Below are positions 11,593 through 24,283 of a stretch of 64,000 nucleotides of DNA, in pieces; the first letter of the stretch is position 1, and each line of letters opens with the position of its first letter. Source of the DNA: Ephemerocybe angulata (taxonomy: Eukaryota; Basidiomycota; Agaricomycetes; Agaricales; Psathyrellaceae); the NCBI GenBank assembly GCA_013368325.1, contig JAACJK010000009.1, positions 372,001 through 436,000 of the forward strand. Direction: 5' to 3'. Position numbers and translations under genes: made by a program. Under the pieces are notes generated by a model. The model saw only the letters and a program-made list of their open reading frames with translations. It made no database searches and had not been told where the DNA came from.

Positions 11593-11951
11593 TATCGTTT
11601 CAGTTCCACGTCGTTAACTCGAGGAGTTCAGCATACTGTTAAGAGGTTGGTTTGCACAAAGTTCCGTGGATTCTTGAGGCATTGTTCAGAGGCAACGAGA
11701 GTGGTGTCGTCGAGGTTCACGTTCAAGGCGATGAACTCTGGCAGCGGTTGTGGCAACGGGATACCGGCTCCGGCTTTCCCACGAGTATCGACCATCATCT
11801 CGAGCCACCGTCGAGCTGAGATTCCGGGCTCTTGAACTGACCTTCGCCTACTTTCCCTCCCGAAAGTAACATTATCGGTAATTCGAGCTTCATTCAAGTA
11901 AACTATTAACTAGTCCAAGTCCAGGGTTACAGTAGCGATCGAAGGGCATGG
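11593..11951. other. Intergenic stretch
   Basis: The part next to 11592 is duplicated upstream of the 9248 start. Nothing else is recognised. Confidence 0.45.
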
Positions 11952-12434
11952 TCATGAAAGGAAGGCAAATAGAACTTGGGAAGGAACTTTGGACGAAGAG
12001 GGGCAGCAGATGCTGGTGTGGGCTACAGTAAGTTCTGCTTTAGCCCCGTCGATGGATAGGTCAGGGATCATGTAGAGGGTCGTCATGTTGTCCCTGTTGA
12101 CGCAGGTCGGAATGACCGAAGTGATATTCTCCCCAGCGATCGTATTGGTACCCCAATGGTGGGTGCTTGCATTATCCCATGAACGACCGACTGGCTTTCT
12201 CTCGTCCGCCTTATTTCCAATCTGATACACGGCTTGACCTTCACCCTCCCATATGAACGCAAAGCGCGTGTAGCAGTGGCTGAACGAGACGAGCCATTTG
12301 GTCAGAAAGCTATTGGTGGTGGTGACAGCCCCGACGGTGCTTTGGCCAGAGTTGATAGATCCCCAGGAGGCGAGGCTGAGCTTTCCAGGGCCGACTGTGA
12401 TAACTGTAACTTCGTTGCCAGTGGTGAACAGCAT
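11952..12434 (-). CDS. Hypothetical protein, possibly incomplete
   Basis: A 160-codon open frame on the minus strand. The frame stays open only a short way upstream of its first ATG. The translation is rich in Thr, Ser, Asn and Trp with several possible N-glycosylation sites (for example NAS, NIT, NMT), and it contains alternating hydrophobic stretches. I do not recognise a domain. It could be an exon of a secreted or lectin-like protein, but no signal peptide or upstream exon could be established. Its length without a stop is the main support. Confidence 0.3.
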   Translation of the reverse strand: MLFTTGNEVTVITVGPGKLSLASWGSINSGQSTVGAVTTTNSFLTKWLVSFSHCYTRFAFIWEGEGQAVYQIGNKADERKPVGRSWDNASTHHWGTNTIAGENITSVIPTCVNRDNMTTLYMIPDLSIDGAKAELTVAHTSICCPSSSKVPSQVLFAFLS

Positions 12435-14091
12435 CTCGACTCTCCGAACGCGAATTGGATCTATCGGTGCGCGTCAGTTTCACAGGGAACGCATTCTCAA
12501 TGATAGTTCACGTACGTTTGGATACTCAGTAGAATTGGATTGCCAACCCCTTGAACCACGCCGAACTGAACCTTTATAAAGATCAGGATCCAGGAAACGA
12601 GGCATGTCATGGGGCAATGTCTTCTTCGCAAATTAACTGTTATCGATGGGCCTGTTGAGCTCTATGCGTGTCCCTGGGTAAGTCTAACTACTTATGCGCT
12701 GTTCACACCTTCAGATGGCGTTACCTTCTTGTTCTCTCGGGTAGTTTTCGCTTCCGAGTCTTCCTTGCACGTTCATTAACAGTTACTCCCTATGTGCTTA
12801 CTGCAGATCCTGCCCGACCAGGTGTATTTGAAGCGTATCATCTACACCGCTATCTTACAGATGAAATCAAGCCAAAGAGGGAATATCAGTTGACTCCTCC
12901 TCCTGAGCAGACACGCGCAGATAAATGTAAAGAATTGAATTGCCATGGCTTATCATAGGGTTCTCCAAACCAGAGGGCTACCCAAGGCCCAAGGGGTGTT
13001 AAATGCCGATCTTGCAGTTCAGAACTGTTCAGACTCCAGCGGTCGGCACACCGGGTCATAGGACTTACCAGCGTCCTGCTAACGGGTGGAAATGCGGGAA
13101 GGTCTGGGGAGGCATGGGACATGGCTCTAAACAAGAGATGTCGCCAGCACCGCCGGTCGCGCCTATCCCAGCGGCTCCGGTATTTTCTCACGTTACAGAT
13201 CCGGAATTGCGGCTGCCAATAAGCGCCGCCCCCCGCATATTAGCGCTCGTTGTGCCACCTCCTCGTTCGGCGTGCAAGCAGTAGATCTGCGCCAAGGAAC
13301 ACTCACTCAAGCCTGAAAAAGTACACTTGAAGCGGAGCGTCGACCAACCCTTGCAAACCTTACGGATGGATTGGGTCGGGCTCCCATGGCCTCCAGCTAG
13401 GTTGTCTATTCCTCGGGAAAGCTCAGTGACAACCCATGATATATTTTGGAGCTACTCTGAAGAATAAAACAGAAATCTTTAAATTTTTGGTATGCTGATG
13501 GCCCGGCCTTGAAAAGCTCACCGTAAACGCAGAGCTCTGGTGAGCGGCCGTGACAGTGACCCAATGAAACTCCGACGTCACAAACCCCGCCCGTATATAT
13601 GCTCGACGAGGATGTGTGGTCCTCACCGTCTTTTCTTTTCCCACTTTACTTTCTCTCATTGCTGTCCCATCGCCACCCACAGATTTCAGCAAGATTTGCT
13701 GCGGGGAACACCGTAACTGTTGGGTTCATTCCTAAGGCTAATAGCCAGTCTACGCCGGTCAGCAGACTCCATTTCTTCCCCGCATATCGCTCTCTGAGGT
13801 TTCAAAAGACGGATATATGCGCCTCATAAACGTCTCCTGGGCCAAACCAACACCAGAGGATTCAATGGACAGTATGTCGATATCGATATTGCCGGCGCCG
13901 ACCCACTTCGGGACGAAGCCCCTGAGCTGAGACCGTTGATCCGGCCAGATGGCCCATGCCACGACGGCATCAGTTTCGGCTTGCAGAGCAACAACATCGA
14001 AGTCTACACCCTTCTCCTTCTGAATCCACCATCCAGTGAGTAGTTGGTCTGTGGAACTTGGGCAAAGGATCTCAGCTTATAGGAAGCCCAA
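12435..14091. other. Intergenic stretch with an unresolved open segment at about 13.75-14.04 kb
   Basis: From about 13750 to 14040 two overlapping plus-strand frames are both free of stops for 60-80 codons and both look protein-like (for example SKDGYMRLINVSWAKP in one, GQYVDIDIAGADPLRDE in the other). No splice model joins them to a start, so no gene is called. The rest shows nothing recognisable. Confidence 0.35.
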
Positions 14092-15822
14092 ATGGTGCCA
14101 CAAGTGCATCCTGTTGCGACGAGTTCAAATCTTAGTCAGAACAACGCTTCGCGATTCCACAGCAACCCCGACATCCTAGGTGAAATCTGCGAATACCTGT
14201 CGCCCAATGACGATCTGGAGCTGGAACCGGAAGACAGCTTGATAGCAAGCCGCCAGAATCTAGCATGGCTGGCTCTGACCTGCCGAGCATTCCTCGAACC
14301 CGCGCTCGATAGATTGTGGCGCTCGTTAGACACTCTATATCCCCTGTTCAAGATCCTGCCAGCGTTTGTGCGTACGGATGGGACGCATGTGAGTACTCAA
14401 TCTGATAAAGGTCTATGGTGTGGTTAATAGGGCGTCTAGGTCCTGAGGGGGTCGATAACACCTGAGGAATGGGAGCGCTTCGACTGGTACGCGCGTCGAG
14501 TCAAGAAGTTTTGTTACACCCGGGATCCAGACAACCTCGATATCGCGATGCACGTCTACTTCAGAATCGCGCAGCTGCGCTCCACTCCCCTCCTCTCAGC
14601 CCTACGGCATCTATACTGCCCCGATATCAGCCAGACGGACTTCCTCATCTCGGGCGTCTGTTTGTTCCTATCACCATCCCTCCAAACCCTCGAGTTCTAC
14701 AAGATCACAAGTGTCGAAGATAAACTCACGGGGACATTTCTACACACACTCTGGAATGACGGTGCGCAACTGGAGACAGTTGGATTCCGAGGCACCGGGC
14801 TCTCCCCCGGAACATTAGACCTCATTCTCAACTTCCGCACTCTCCGCCAGCTCGAACTCACCGGGATGGGCCCAGCAATCGAGCTCGACTGGCTCAAAAG
14901 GCTTGGGGAGATGCCAAAGCTCCGGGATCTGGCCCTCGACTTCACAAATAGCCGGATAGAGTCGATCGAGGAAGACCTCGGATATCGAAACCTTAAAAGC
15001 CTCATGATTACGGCTTCATTAGCATTTACCAGGTCCTTCATACCACACATCAGCACTTCCGGTCTCGAAGTAATCGTCGCCGCGTCGTCCAGCGACACCC
15101 AAGCCGAACGCGTGGCGTTCATCAGGGATGTTATCGAGAGATGGGGTACGACCCTCCGCGACTTCTCTCTCGTCCACATCAACAGCGAAAGCGCGGAGGA
15201 AATCCACATGGTCACCATCGCGCCACTCATACCCCTGAAACAACTTACCGGTTTCCGCCTGGAAGGATACTCTATCGACCTGACCGACGACAATCTCAGA
15301 ATATTCGGCAGCGCCTGGCCCAACCTGACGAAACTCCTCCTTCCAAACGTCGCTGGCTCGGACCGCGTACGTCCGACGATCGAGTCGCTAAAAATCCTTG
15401 CAGCGCTGTGCCCGGACCTCAAACACCTCAGACTACCTCTCGACACGACAGAACTGCCCCCGTTCGTACCCCCACCGACACCTTACATCCCCCCACTTCC
15501 AGTCCCAGAGTCACCAGCGATGGTGATCGACGACGACGCTGAAGGGGCTCCGCCGCCTCTTCAGCCTCTCTCAATTGTTCGGAAACGACAACCACACGGG
15601 CTACAAAAGCTCACAATCGCCACCTCGGATGATACATGGGAGAGCAAAGACCAGCTGCACCTTGCGCGATTTATCGACTATCTATTTCCTCGTTTGCAAT
15701 ACGTGTCTCCATTTGAAGGGCACGACTTGGACCGGTGGACACATATCCACGATATCGTGCAAGCGTTCCAGACAGTTAGAAGGGAGACGCTGATCCATCA
15801 ACGAACGCAGTATGGGTCATGA
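14092..15822 (+). CDS. F-box/leucine-rich-repeat protein
   Basis: Two exons, 14092-14388 and 14440-15822, 559 residues; the 51-nt intron has GTGAGT and TCTAG ends. The F-box lies at about residues 25-85: NPDILGEICEYLSP, then NLAWLALTCRAFLEPALDRLWRSL. An acidic insertion separates its halves. Downstream are regularly spaced leucine-rich units such as LRQLELTGMGPAIELDWL, then a proline-rich linker (about residues 460-485) before a conserved C-terminal block, LARFIDYLFPRLQYV. This form is common in agaricomycetes and clearly different from the VLNN-type paralogs elsewhere in the window. The predicted role is SCF ubiquitin-ligase substrate recognition through the LRR surface; the target is unknown. 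Splice sites and frame are consistent throughout. Confidence 0.82.
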
Positions 15823-15985
15823 ACCAGGCTTCGTTCACATTCTTCTGATAGACGCCCCCATTTCTGACCTTTTCCACCTTTGTACAGCGACAATTGTCAA
15901 TCTTGCACGTCATGTTGTATTCATGTATCACATATGTATGTATACCCCAACTTTCAGGATATCTTAACCATACTCCACCTACCCA

Positions 15986-18532
15986 TCACGCCTTTATCCT
16001 ATTGTCCAGACTCGCGAGCTTTACAGCAGGAGTGTTGCTGAACGCCGGTCCTGCAGGGCCCTTCTTCAACTTGAAAGTCCCGGTGGGCTTCTTGATGGTC
16101 GCTGTGTAGCGCGCCTTCGCAGGTGGAGCTTTGAACGGCTGTGCTTCAGTCGAAAACACCCCTAAAATGCACGGAGAATGCGATTAGCCTCAGAAGGCAA
16201 CGGCGAGGTCAGAAGTCAAAGCGTCGAATTCTTACATTCGTCCAAGCTGATGTGCGACGGGTCATCGAACGTCAAGTACCTAAAAATACCAGTCAGCTCC
16301 AAACTCGCCTCCGAGTATCCTCCACACCAGCACCCCTACTCACAGGTACTTGAGCGTCTCGGCGAACCAGAAGCTCTCGGTGTCGTCGATGTACCCTCCC
16401 AAAGGCTGGTTGACGTCCCCGAGCCCCGCAAAGCCGGACGAGAACCTGAGGTATGTATTGAAACTTTTATACGCGCTGACAGCCCGATCGAGGTACTTTG
16501 TGTCCCCGGTGGCGCGCCAAGCGTAGAAGTTGGACTCGAGAACCTCGGGGCGGAGGACGTACGCAGCCCCTCTTGGGTAGAAGCCCGTCTTGTTATTGAA
16601 CGCGAGCTGGTCGTCGCTAATGACGTCTCCGGGACCTGTAAAGCTTCCGTCTTCTGAGATGAAGCCGAAGGAATCTGGACCGATACCCGTTCTGTATTGG
16701 AGTAGGAAGGAGAAGCGGCTGGTTAGATGTATGAATGTGGTGGCGGAAAATTAGGAACTTACGCTGTGCTTGCGTAGGTGTTCCAGCAACCATCGACGAG
16801 GGACAGTCCAACATCGATGATAGTCTGGTTATCGAGGAGCCTCCCACCGTAGATGAAGTTACCGCCGTGGAAGCACGCAAGATGAGAGCTCGTGTGGCGA
16901 ACGCGGTTGTCTGCATCCCAATCAGCGAGATAGGCATGGTTTCCGACAGTAGAAGTCTAGTGTGATATTTTGATTAGAAGGTACAACGAGGCTCTCGGTG
17001 TGGAGGGTTACCCACCTTCAATAAATGAGTTATGGACGAATCGACGGCAGTCAACCAGGTGTTGATGTAAATGCTATCCTCTGTGTTGGACAGGCGCGCA
17101 TGCTTGATGAGGTACTCGAAATAACTGTCGCCTCCTCCGCCCCAAGTCTAGGCGATTGTCAGAGACTTGGGGCCCGTTTCAAGTTATCGTATGGTGTGGT
17201 CGACTCACAATGTAACCATCCACGAAGTCTCCACTAGCAGGGTCAACCCAGACTGGTGCAAGACCTGGAAGGGGTGTATTCTGCGAATGGAACGTCAGTC
17301 TAAGAAGGGGAACTTTTAGCATTGTAGATCTACGAACCAAGTTTGCGAGATGCTTGACACTCTTCAAGGCGAGGGTGGCGTAGGTCTGGTTTCCAGTATG
17401 TTTCGAAAGGGTTTCCCATTCCAAGGACAGCTACACCATCAGTTAGCGAAGGCAGACGGGCTTGTGAGACCAGATGCAAACGTACTGTGCCTGCTTCAGC
17501 TATGTTGGTCTAGGCATTGCGCTGTGAGTGAGTAGCTCTATAGCAGATGAGGGGAAGTAGGCTTACAATGGCATTCCGGGCTTGATCGTTCGTGAAGTCC
17601 AGAAATCCGAAAGGGATATCATTGTTCTAGGCACAGGACGCATTGGGTCAACCTTCAAGCCATCATGGCCCAATTAACGAAAACGCACCCCAACCCAGCC
17701 GAAAGCCAGCTTGTCGGCCAGCTTACGCGCCTGTTCAAGAACGGCAGGGTGCTTCTCATCCGTTAGTTCGTAAGTACTCAGAAGACCTCCGAGGTAGCGA
17801 ATTGTGGTTTCGAAGATGCTGCCACAAGATGCGATTAGCGCCCATCATCCCACTAAATCGCTTCGTTTAGGACTAACCTGACGGTCTCGCTTGTCTTCGA
17901 CCGACTAAAGTCGATATTGCTGGAGTAGTCAATCGCTTCAGTCAAGAAGTCCTGGTGTAACGTATGAGCAAGTGAAACGTGTGTCACTCATAGAGTAGAC
18001 GAGAGCGGTCCTTACATCAAGGCCCATGATTGCCTAGAGTCGTTAGGTCAATATCACTTTGAATGGTGTGCAGTCACATGGATACTTGCCATTGTTCCCA
18101 TAGCGTCGACGATGGTAGCACCTGAGCGATACCTGGGCTGAGCAACTGAGATTGTGGCTATAGGAAAGACACGACCTACCCCATCCATTTCTTCCTTCCT
18201 GGAAACCTGACATAAATTGAAATTAAAAGGGCATCGCTCAGGCTATGTTCGCTGAACCGAATCCGGAAACGACGCACCTCGGCTCAAGGGGGCAAGGTCG
18301 TCATGACCCCAAGCGTACAGCCTGTTTCCACGCGTCAGCCTCGCAGCACGATCGCAGCAGGAATGCCCAAGACTCACTTATACTGCTCATAACTATGCTT
18401 GAAGATGTCAACTACGTCAGCTTTAGACTGTGCATAGCTCGACGGTACAGTCAGCCCAGGGACCTGCACGGGTCCAGCATAGGCCGTGCTGAAGAGCAGG
18501 TAGGGAACAGGGAGGAGAGCGAAAAGCTTCAT
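15986..18532 (-). CDS. Glycoside hydrolase family 47 alpha-1,2-mannosidase, secreted
   Basis: Sixteen exons on the complement: 18378-18532, 18278-18321, 18180-18206, 18121-18090, 18033-18016, 17951-17878, 17818-17689, 17626-17567, 17509-17486, 17430-17338, 17280-17209, 17147-17016, 16956-16763, 16691-16344, 16279-16236 and 16161-15986. They sum to 1,623 nt in one frame (540 residues). A signal peptide (MKLFALLPVPYLLFSTAYA) precedes the mature chain. GH47 landmarks in order: AWGHDDLAPLS, NGWGATIVDAMGTM, FETTIRYLGGLLS, NIAEAGTLSLEWETLS, GGGGDSYFEYLIKHA, HLACFHGGNFIYGG, LRPEVLESNFYAWRATG, ESFWFAETLKYLYL and the terminal FSTEAQPF threonine motif that binds calcium in the family. These enzymes trim alpha-1,2-linked mannose; the signal peptide suggests secretory-pathway or extracellular action. 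Exon 5 is only 18 nt. The intron after 18090 uses a GC donor (GCAAGT). Confidence 0.93.
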
Positions 18533-20311
18533 TCAGTGCTAGGATCTGGGGTAGACAAGGGGGAGAAGCTAAGAAGCCCAATTGAAAAGCCTGTGCTTTA
18601 ATACCTCCACGTTTGATGGGGAGCAAGTCATCGGCCAAGAGGAAACCATCTTCGACTGGTGGCTTCCATCCCGCCGCGCTATACGAAGACCCGTCCATGC
18701 GAGGGCCTTGTCTTGAGACGTGATGCGTGTTTGAATTCGATCATTTCCGACTTCTGGATAACCTAATTGTCGTCGGAGCAGGCGTTAGCAGTTCCAAGTC
18801 ATTTGGTGGCGTGGCTGCCATGGGGTGGTCGGGCGATGCAGGCTCCTGTGGTAAGCCTTGAGTGAAGCGCCCAAGGAAATATCAACTTCGAATATGAGCG
18901 CTGGAAAAGGTAGTGTAAAAGGTGAGCCAACCGTTGTCTGGGTGCCATAAATATTGAAATAATTAAAGAGAGAACCTGCAGCGAGCGCCCCGACGTCCGC
19001 GCGATTGCCTTATTCCTCTGGTCGCGGCCGAAACCATACCAATGAAATCATTTGAAATTCCGTTCAGTCACTGTATTCTTTGGATATAATGCATCCAAAA
19101 GGGACGATCTGCGATGTTTAACTGAAGAAGGCCAAGCTTCTCGATTACGCACCTCAAAGAATCCCGTCCTGCGCGTGCTCATAGCTGTTCATCCGCAGAA
19201 TGACCGAAAGGCAGCGAAGCCGACCTGGGGTTCCTTCGAGGGTGGAGCGGGACATCATAGAACGAGTTCCGTTAGAGTTCTGAGTTCTGAAGAAGAGAAG
19301 CCCCGGTTCTTGTATTATCACTCAGGTTCTCCGCATTGCGCCAGGAGGGTTTGTATTGTAGAGCTCTACTGAATTCGGACGTGACTGTCGGGCTCTAGGT
19401 GCTCATGTGGCCCTTCTGCTGAGCCAGCTACTCTTGATCTGGATGGTATTGTAAGTTCCGTCACATATTACGATGGTTGGGTGTATGGCATCATACCTTC
19501 TCTCGGGCAGACCCTACTCCCCCAAAAATCTTGAGTCCTTCTTAACCTTACATCCTTGTGGTACGGCGCATATGAACATGTGAAAGGCGTAGCCTCACAG
19601 GTTCCCCAATTCATTCAACCTGTAAATTGGCGAGGAGATGAACTTCGCGCTGTCGAGGCACCATGGACGTTCTGGTCAAGAACGGATTGCGACAGCCTGC
19701 ATCAAGGTTGTGGGAACTGATTACATACGCGGTGACTGAGCCCTTCAAAGTTCAAGCTCCTCCAGGTTTCGTAAAGCTCTATTTTCCATTTTAGAAACAA
19801 TACATTGTGAAAACCAGTAGAATAGACGCTCCTCTACTATATTTTTTCGCTCTATTAGAGCCAATGGTGTCTAAAGTGAGTATGGGGAAGCTTCCTAATA
19901 TAAGCGCCCAAAATCCATTGATTTGATGGATGACATGTTTGCTGATGGGGACAGAAGATCAGTTGTGAGAAGTTTTTGTTGTCTTGGTTGCTTCTTGGAA
20001 TCGCCCACCCTAGGTCGACAAGTGGAGCAAGACTTCCCAGTTTCATACCACGACGCTGCCTCAGACGTACTCACCTTCCCTGGTGTTAGGTCGATTGACC
20101 TCGTCCTCTGGCGATCTTCACTGAAATGCGAGAGCGAGAACCCCGTCCATCAGGATCAGATCACCTGCATGTTAAAGAACCGATTGTCAAACCGAAGGCT
20201 GCGTATGGCATCGTGGGCGAGAGCTGCCGACACAGCGGACTAAACTCCTTCTCTTCCCCCACTTCCTGATCGTCCCGCAATCAGGGGTGCGCTGTACCTT
20301 TGCCAGCAGGG
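18533..20311. other. Long intergenic stretch, no gene recognised
   Basis: Lies between divergent genes (GH47 on the minus strand, fucosyltransferase-like on the plus strand) and should hold both promoters. Open frames are short and none resembles a known protein or keeps a frame across splice sites. Confidence 0.4.
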
Positions 20312-22093
20312 ATGCCGCCCACACACAACTACTCGCTCCTTGGACCTACATCAGATAGCAACTTCTTGCGGAAGATTACTCGAAAATGGATCATTGTCGG
20401 CGTGCTCACCGTCTTTGGACTGACCTTCATAATCCAGTCAACAACACTGCGCTCTGGGACATCTGAGCCAGAGGCATTGCAAACGAAGCTTCTTCGGACT
20501 GGCGATTGGCGCCAGGGTGGTCCAGAAGCGTGGAGGAACCCTTCCAACAGTCTCAAGTACCCTCACCCCACGATTATTGGACGAGGTGTGTATCAAAGTT
20601 CCTGGTCATACCAGTGATAGGTGATCCACTCTCTAACACACTTTTCAGAGAATCTCTTGGATGAAAGTCGCTATATAACCTCGTTCCCCATTGCGGGCTA
20701 CAGTTAGTCGCTCTCTAGCCCTTCCCTGCACTTTACTGACCTCTAGGAACAGCAAATAAATTTATTGCATACGTACGGGCCTTTCAAAACTTGCGACGGC
20801 CGTAGACTCACAACAACTTCACGCAGATGCACCTAATATACCTCGGCATACTAAGCAATCGTATACCCATTATACCCCCAATACTCCCTCCTGGATGGGT
20901 CCGTACGTAGACCGACCAATTCAAGGTATCTTCGCTAACGCCCATCCCTCTATAGCCATTGATGCAGGGATTATCCTTTTTGGAGACATATACAACCTGA
21001 CAACACTGCGCGACCGAATCCGCCACCCCGTTCTCGAGTGGAGCGACGTGAAAACCATCCCAACTACCGCCGACGTACAGGTCGACTTCACCCCAACCGA
21101 CCCAGTCGAGCAACTCGGGTGCTGGTCAGTAAGGCCTCGCTCAGCAGACGACCCAACCTGGGTTCGTGGAGCCGAAAACGTTCTGAAGATCGACCTCTCC
21201 TTCACCCGCGTCCCATCCTTCTCCTACTTCAACCAAAGCGACGAGAACGAGATTTTCGTCACTTTCCCGGCATTGGCTTCTCTTGTCTACGCGAAGCATC
21301 CACACCCGTCTTTCCACCAAGGTCCTCTGATGAGAGCGTCCCGGTTAGGGTCAGAGTTGCGTCCGGAAGAACAGCTGGCGTGCTTTGACTTCCTGTACTA
21401 CGCTTCGAGTGGGGTACAGCGATATGAATTCGAAAACCGGTGGTCGCCAGCATGGAATACAGTCGGAACACACCTGCATTTCACACAACCGCTCGTGGAT
21501 CTGACAGATGGGTACCTCAGGAGAGCGATGAACATTGGCGAAGCGGAGGACCTGCCACCTGTACGTTCTCATTTCTCCGTTGTGATAGTGCGCTTCTTAA
21601 TTAGAACATAACATAGATGATCACTATCCATCTCCGGCGAAACGACTTCAAGGACCTTTGCCCGGAAGGCAAGGCGCCGCCGTGCTTCATTCCGCTATCA
21701 AAGTACCAGCGCGCAGTGACTGAGATCCAAGAAAAACTCTTGGAGACGCGGGGTATCAGCGTATCCAGAGTCCTCGTAACATCGGGTGAGTCAAATGAAT
21801 CCCGTTAACACCGAAGGAAAGTCGATTCTGACGTGCTGCATTCTCAAGACGAGAAGGACCTGTTGTTCTGGGAGGAGATTTCTAGCTTCGGCTGGAACTT
21901 CTTCAATCACACTGCCGAGCGGACGGTCGAACGCTTCAGCAAATGGCACCCTTTGCTCATCGACAAAGTGGCCTTGAGTCAGGGCATTGGTTTCATCGGG
22001 ACCAACCCGTCAACTTTCAGCGTTCTGAACGCGTTTAGAGTCGAGGATTGGAACAATGGGGTGACGAAGATGTTGAGGAACGATGTAGATTAG
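20312..22093 (+). CDS. O-fucosyltransferase-like type II membrane protein
   Basis: Seven exons (20312-20585, 20649-20702, 20747-20772, 20827-20902, 20956-21560, 21617-21785, 21849-22093) total 1,449 nt, 482 residues. A single membrane segment near residues 26-43 (WIIVGVLTVFGLTFII) after a short cytosolic tail gives a Golgi-type type II topology. The lumenal part begins with NLLDESRYITSFPIAGY, continues with LGILSNRIPIIPPILPPGW and FGDIYNLTTLRD, and carries ITIHLRRNDF followed by VLVTSDEKD, which resemble the basic and acidic motifs of GDP-fucose protein O-fucosyltransferase-like proteins of basidiomycetes. Substrate and sugar donor are inferred. Exon 3 is only 26 nt and was placed because it alone restores the family pattern between exons 2 and 4. 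The ATG at 20312 was chosen because no upstream in-frame ATG is visible. Confidence 0.78.
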
Positions 22094-22552
22094 TGGGGAT
22101 TGCAATGATATTCTCCTTGCAGTTCTCCCGAGGCGGCATTCCTGCCCTGTCATATCGGAAAGGTTCAGCGATTCTGCTCTATTTCTAAAGAGTAATCGAA
22201 TGTAACTTAATCATAGCTTTGCAGTTCGATCCCCTCGCGATTCTCCTGAAGCAACGTTACTGTCTTGTCATGTCGGAAACTTAAGAGCAGCATGATAGCT
22301 TGCTCTTCTGGTATGTTTTTTTGGCGCACAATCGAATGTGACCTCCGGCCTAGTTCACGAACTGTCAACTATGATTACTCTAATTCTGCTTCGCTGAGCC
22401 AGTTCCTCTGTATATATAGTCGTCAGTTCCACAACCACTGGCATCCCACAGCCCAACTCATCCTCAAACCCACAACAGGTACGCATTCTTCATTGCTCTT
22501 ATCCCTGTGTAGTGGTGCTGAAACTGCCAGATCATCTGCAGCGCCGTCACCA
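22094..22552. other. Intergenic stretch with F-box gene promoter
   Basis: Contains a TATA-like element at 22411-22418. No coding sequence is recognised, although the downstream F-box frame is open further upstream than its chosen start. Confidence 0.5.
22411..22418 (+). promoter_or_regulatory. TATA-like element
   Basis: TATATATA lies about 135 bases upstream of the chosen ATG at 22553, a position compatible with a core promoter and a short 5' leader. Confidence 0.4.
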
Positions 22553-24283
22553 ATGGGAGAATCAGCGGGGCGGGTCCTGAACAATGCCGATTTGACTTCG
22601 ATAATCTTCTCCAACCTGAAAGAGATGGCCCTAGGCGACGCCGGGTTTGACATGGAGCCTGTCCACCCGCAACCGATCAGGATCTCTGGCCCATGGAAGG
22701 GCACCTTTGCCCGACTGGCCAGGACGAATCGCACGATGTTCCATGCTAGCATCCACGTTCTGTGGGAAACCATGACTTCACTCGAGCCATTCTTTGGTAC
22801 ACTGTTGTTGGCCGACCTCGACGATAACATGGGCGGGTTTGTGCACCCACTGGTGAGCTCACTTTCCTCTATGACCTCGGTCAAATCAAGCTAACTAGAG
22901 GAAACTCATCAGGCATATAGCTTCAAGCAACCGAAGAAGAAAGAGTGGAAGCGGTTCATGCTCTACTCTATCCACACCAAGGTCCTGGTCCTCGATGATT
23001 TGTTGTCCAGTTCTGGTATCAAATCAGAATGGCTAGCTTACCTTGTAGCATCGAAGAACATGCCCAAAACCCTTTTTCCAGCCGTCAAACGCCTTTTCCT
23101 GTCCTCCATCGACAACCTATCCATTTTTGTGGCATCTTCCGTTGTTCCCTCCCTGCATTTTATCCGTCTTTCTCTTGGGAACACCCAGGAAGCCCAAACA
23201 GCTTGCCATGCGTTAGTGGCTTCAATCGCCCAGAATACAAGAATACTCACCGGTCTTCGCTTTATTTCACCGGTTTGGCCTAAATCCCTCCAGTACATCT
23301 TTGGCCTACGAGCAGTAACCTACCTGCACCTACAGCTCAATGCGAGAGCTATTCCCTTTCCGGTGATACCAGCCCTCAATGGTCTCCGATCACTCCAAAA
23401 ACTCGTGATACGAGGGGGCCATCGCATCCCCGATCACAAGGGCATGAAGTCGAACCCCTCGAGCTCGCTGAAGCACCTGAAAGAAGTTCATGCAGAAGGA
23501 GACGGCAGGTTTCAGGTTATACTGGCAAAAGCATTAGCATTATGTTCGCTCAAGGAATTGAAATTGGAGTTCACAAGCGCCGAAGACGACGAAGGAATGT
23601 GTTACATCCCTCCCGTAGTCGCGTTGTACGCGACTGGCAATACCCATCTTCAGCATCTCGACGCTAGTTGTTCATATCCGCGTATGAGGCCAGATCGAAT
23701 CGCAGAAGTCTGGACCAAGCACCCAGAATATGCCGATTACAGGCGGTTTCTAGCTGAAATTGCTTGCATGGGGCCGAGGCTTAGGTGCCTTAACTTGGTA
23801 AAGATTCCGTTCTTCTCAACGACCATTTTGCAAGAACTCCTCGCCCTCGCCCAGCAGATGCCAACGCTCGAATCTCTTGCACTGCACGCCATAAGCTTGA
23901 CTTCCGACAACTTGATATTGCCTCGTCTCAGCATCCTTGAGGACATGGCGAAGACCAATCCTCGACTCCTGGTCCTCGAAACCCAGTTTAATTTCTCCCA
24001 AGTGCCTGGCGATGACCCCACCGACTCTGTATCGAGCCATAATTTAGAAAAAATCACCCTTCATTCGGGAGAAGGTTACCATACCGGTTGCTACCCAGCA
24101 GATGAACTGCAGCTTGCCCAGTACCTCGATCGGCTATTCCCAAGATTGAAGGTGGTTGAGGAGCGGTGGACAACAATCAATGGAGAGAAAAGGGCGGGGC
24201 CTGGTAACGTTCAACGGTATCTGCACTCCTTCCAGGATGTGCGCGCTCGGATGGCTCGCGAGTCCTCGAGATATGTTGCATGA
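22553..24283 (+). CDS. F-box/leucine-rich-repeat-like protein
   Basis: Two exons, 22553-22852 and 22913-24283, 556 residues; the 60-nt intron has GTGAGC and CATCAG ends and sits at the same place as in the 1520, 7470 and 9806 genes. The F-box-like start is VLNNADLTSIIFSNLKE with LARTNRTMFHAS and VLWETMTSLEPFFGT. Leucine-rich segments follow, and the tail contains LAQYLDRLFPRLKVV and a last helix HSFQDVRARMARES. The ATG at 22553 was chosen because it lies eight codons before the VLNN motif; the frame is open further upstream. It is in the opposite orientation to its three relatives. Expected role: SCF substrate receptor (inferred). Confidence 0.8.

Noticed and set aside
21786..21821. 36-nt intron in the fucosyltransferase-like gene
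   Set aside because: Too short; the 63-nt alternative ending at 21848 gives the conserved TSDEKD motif.
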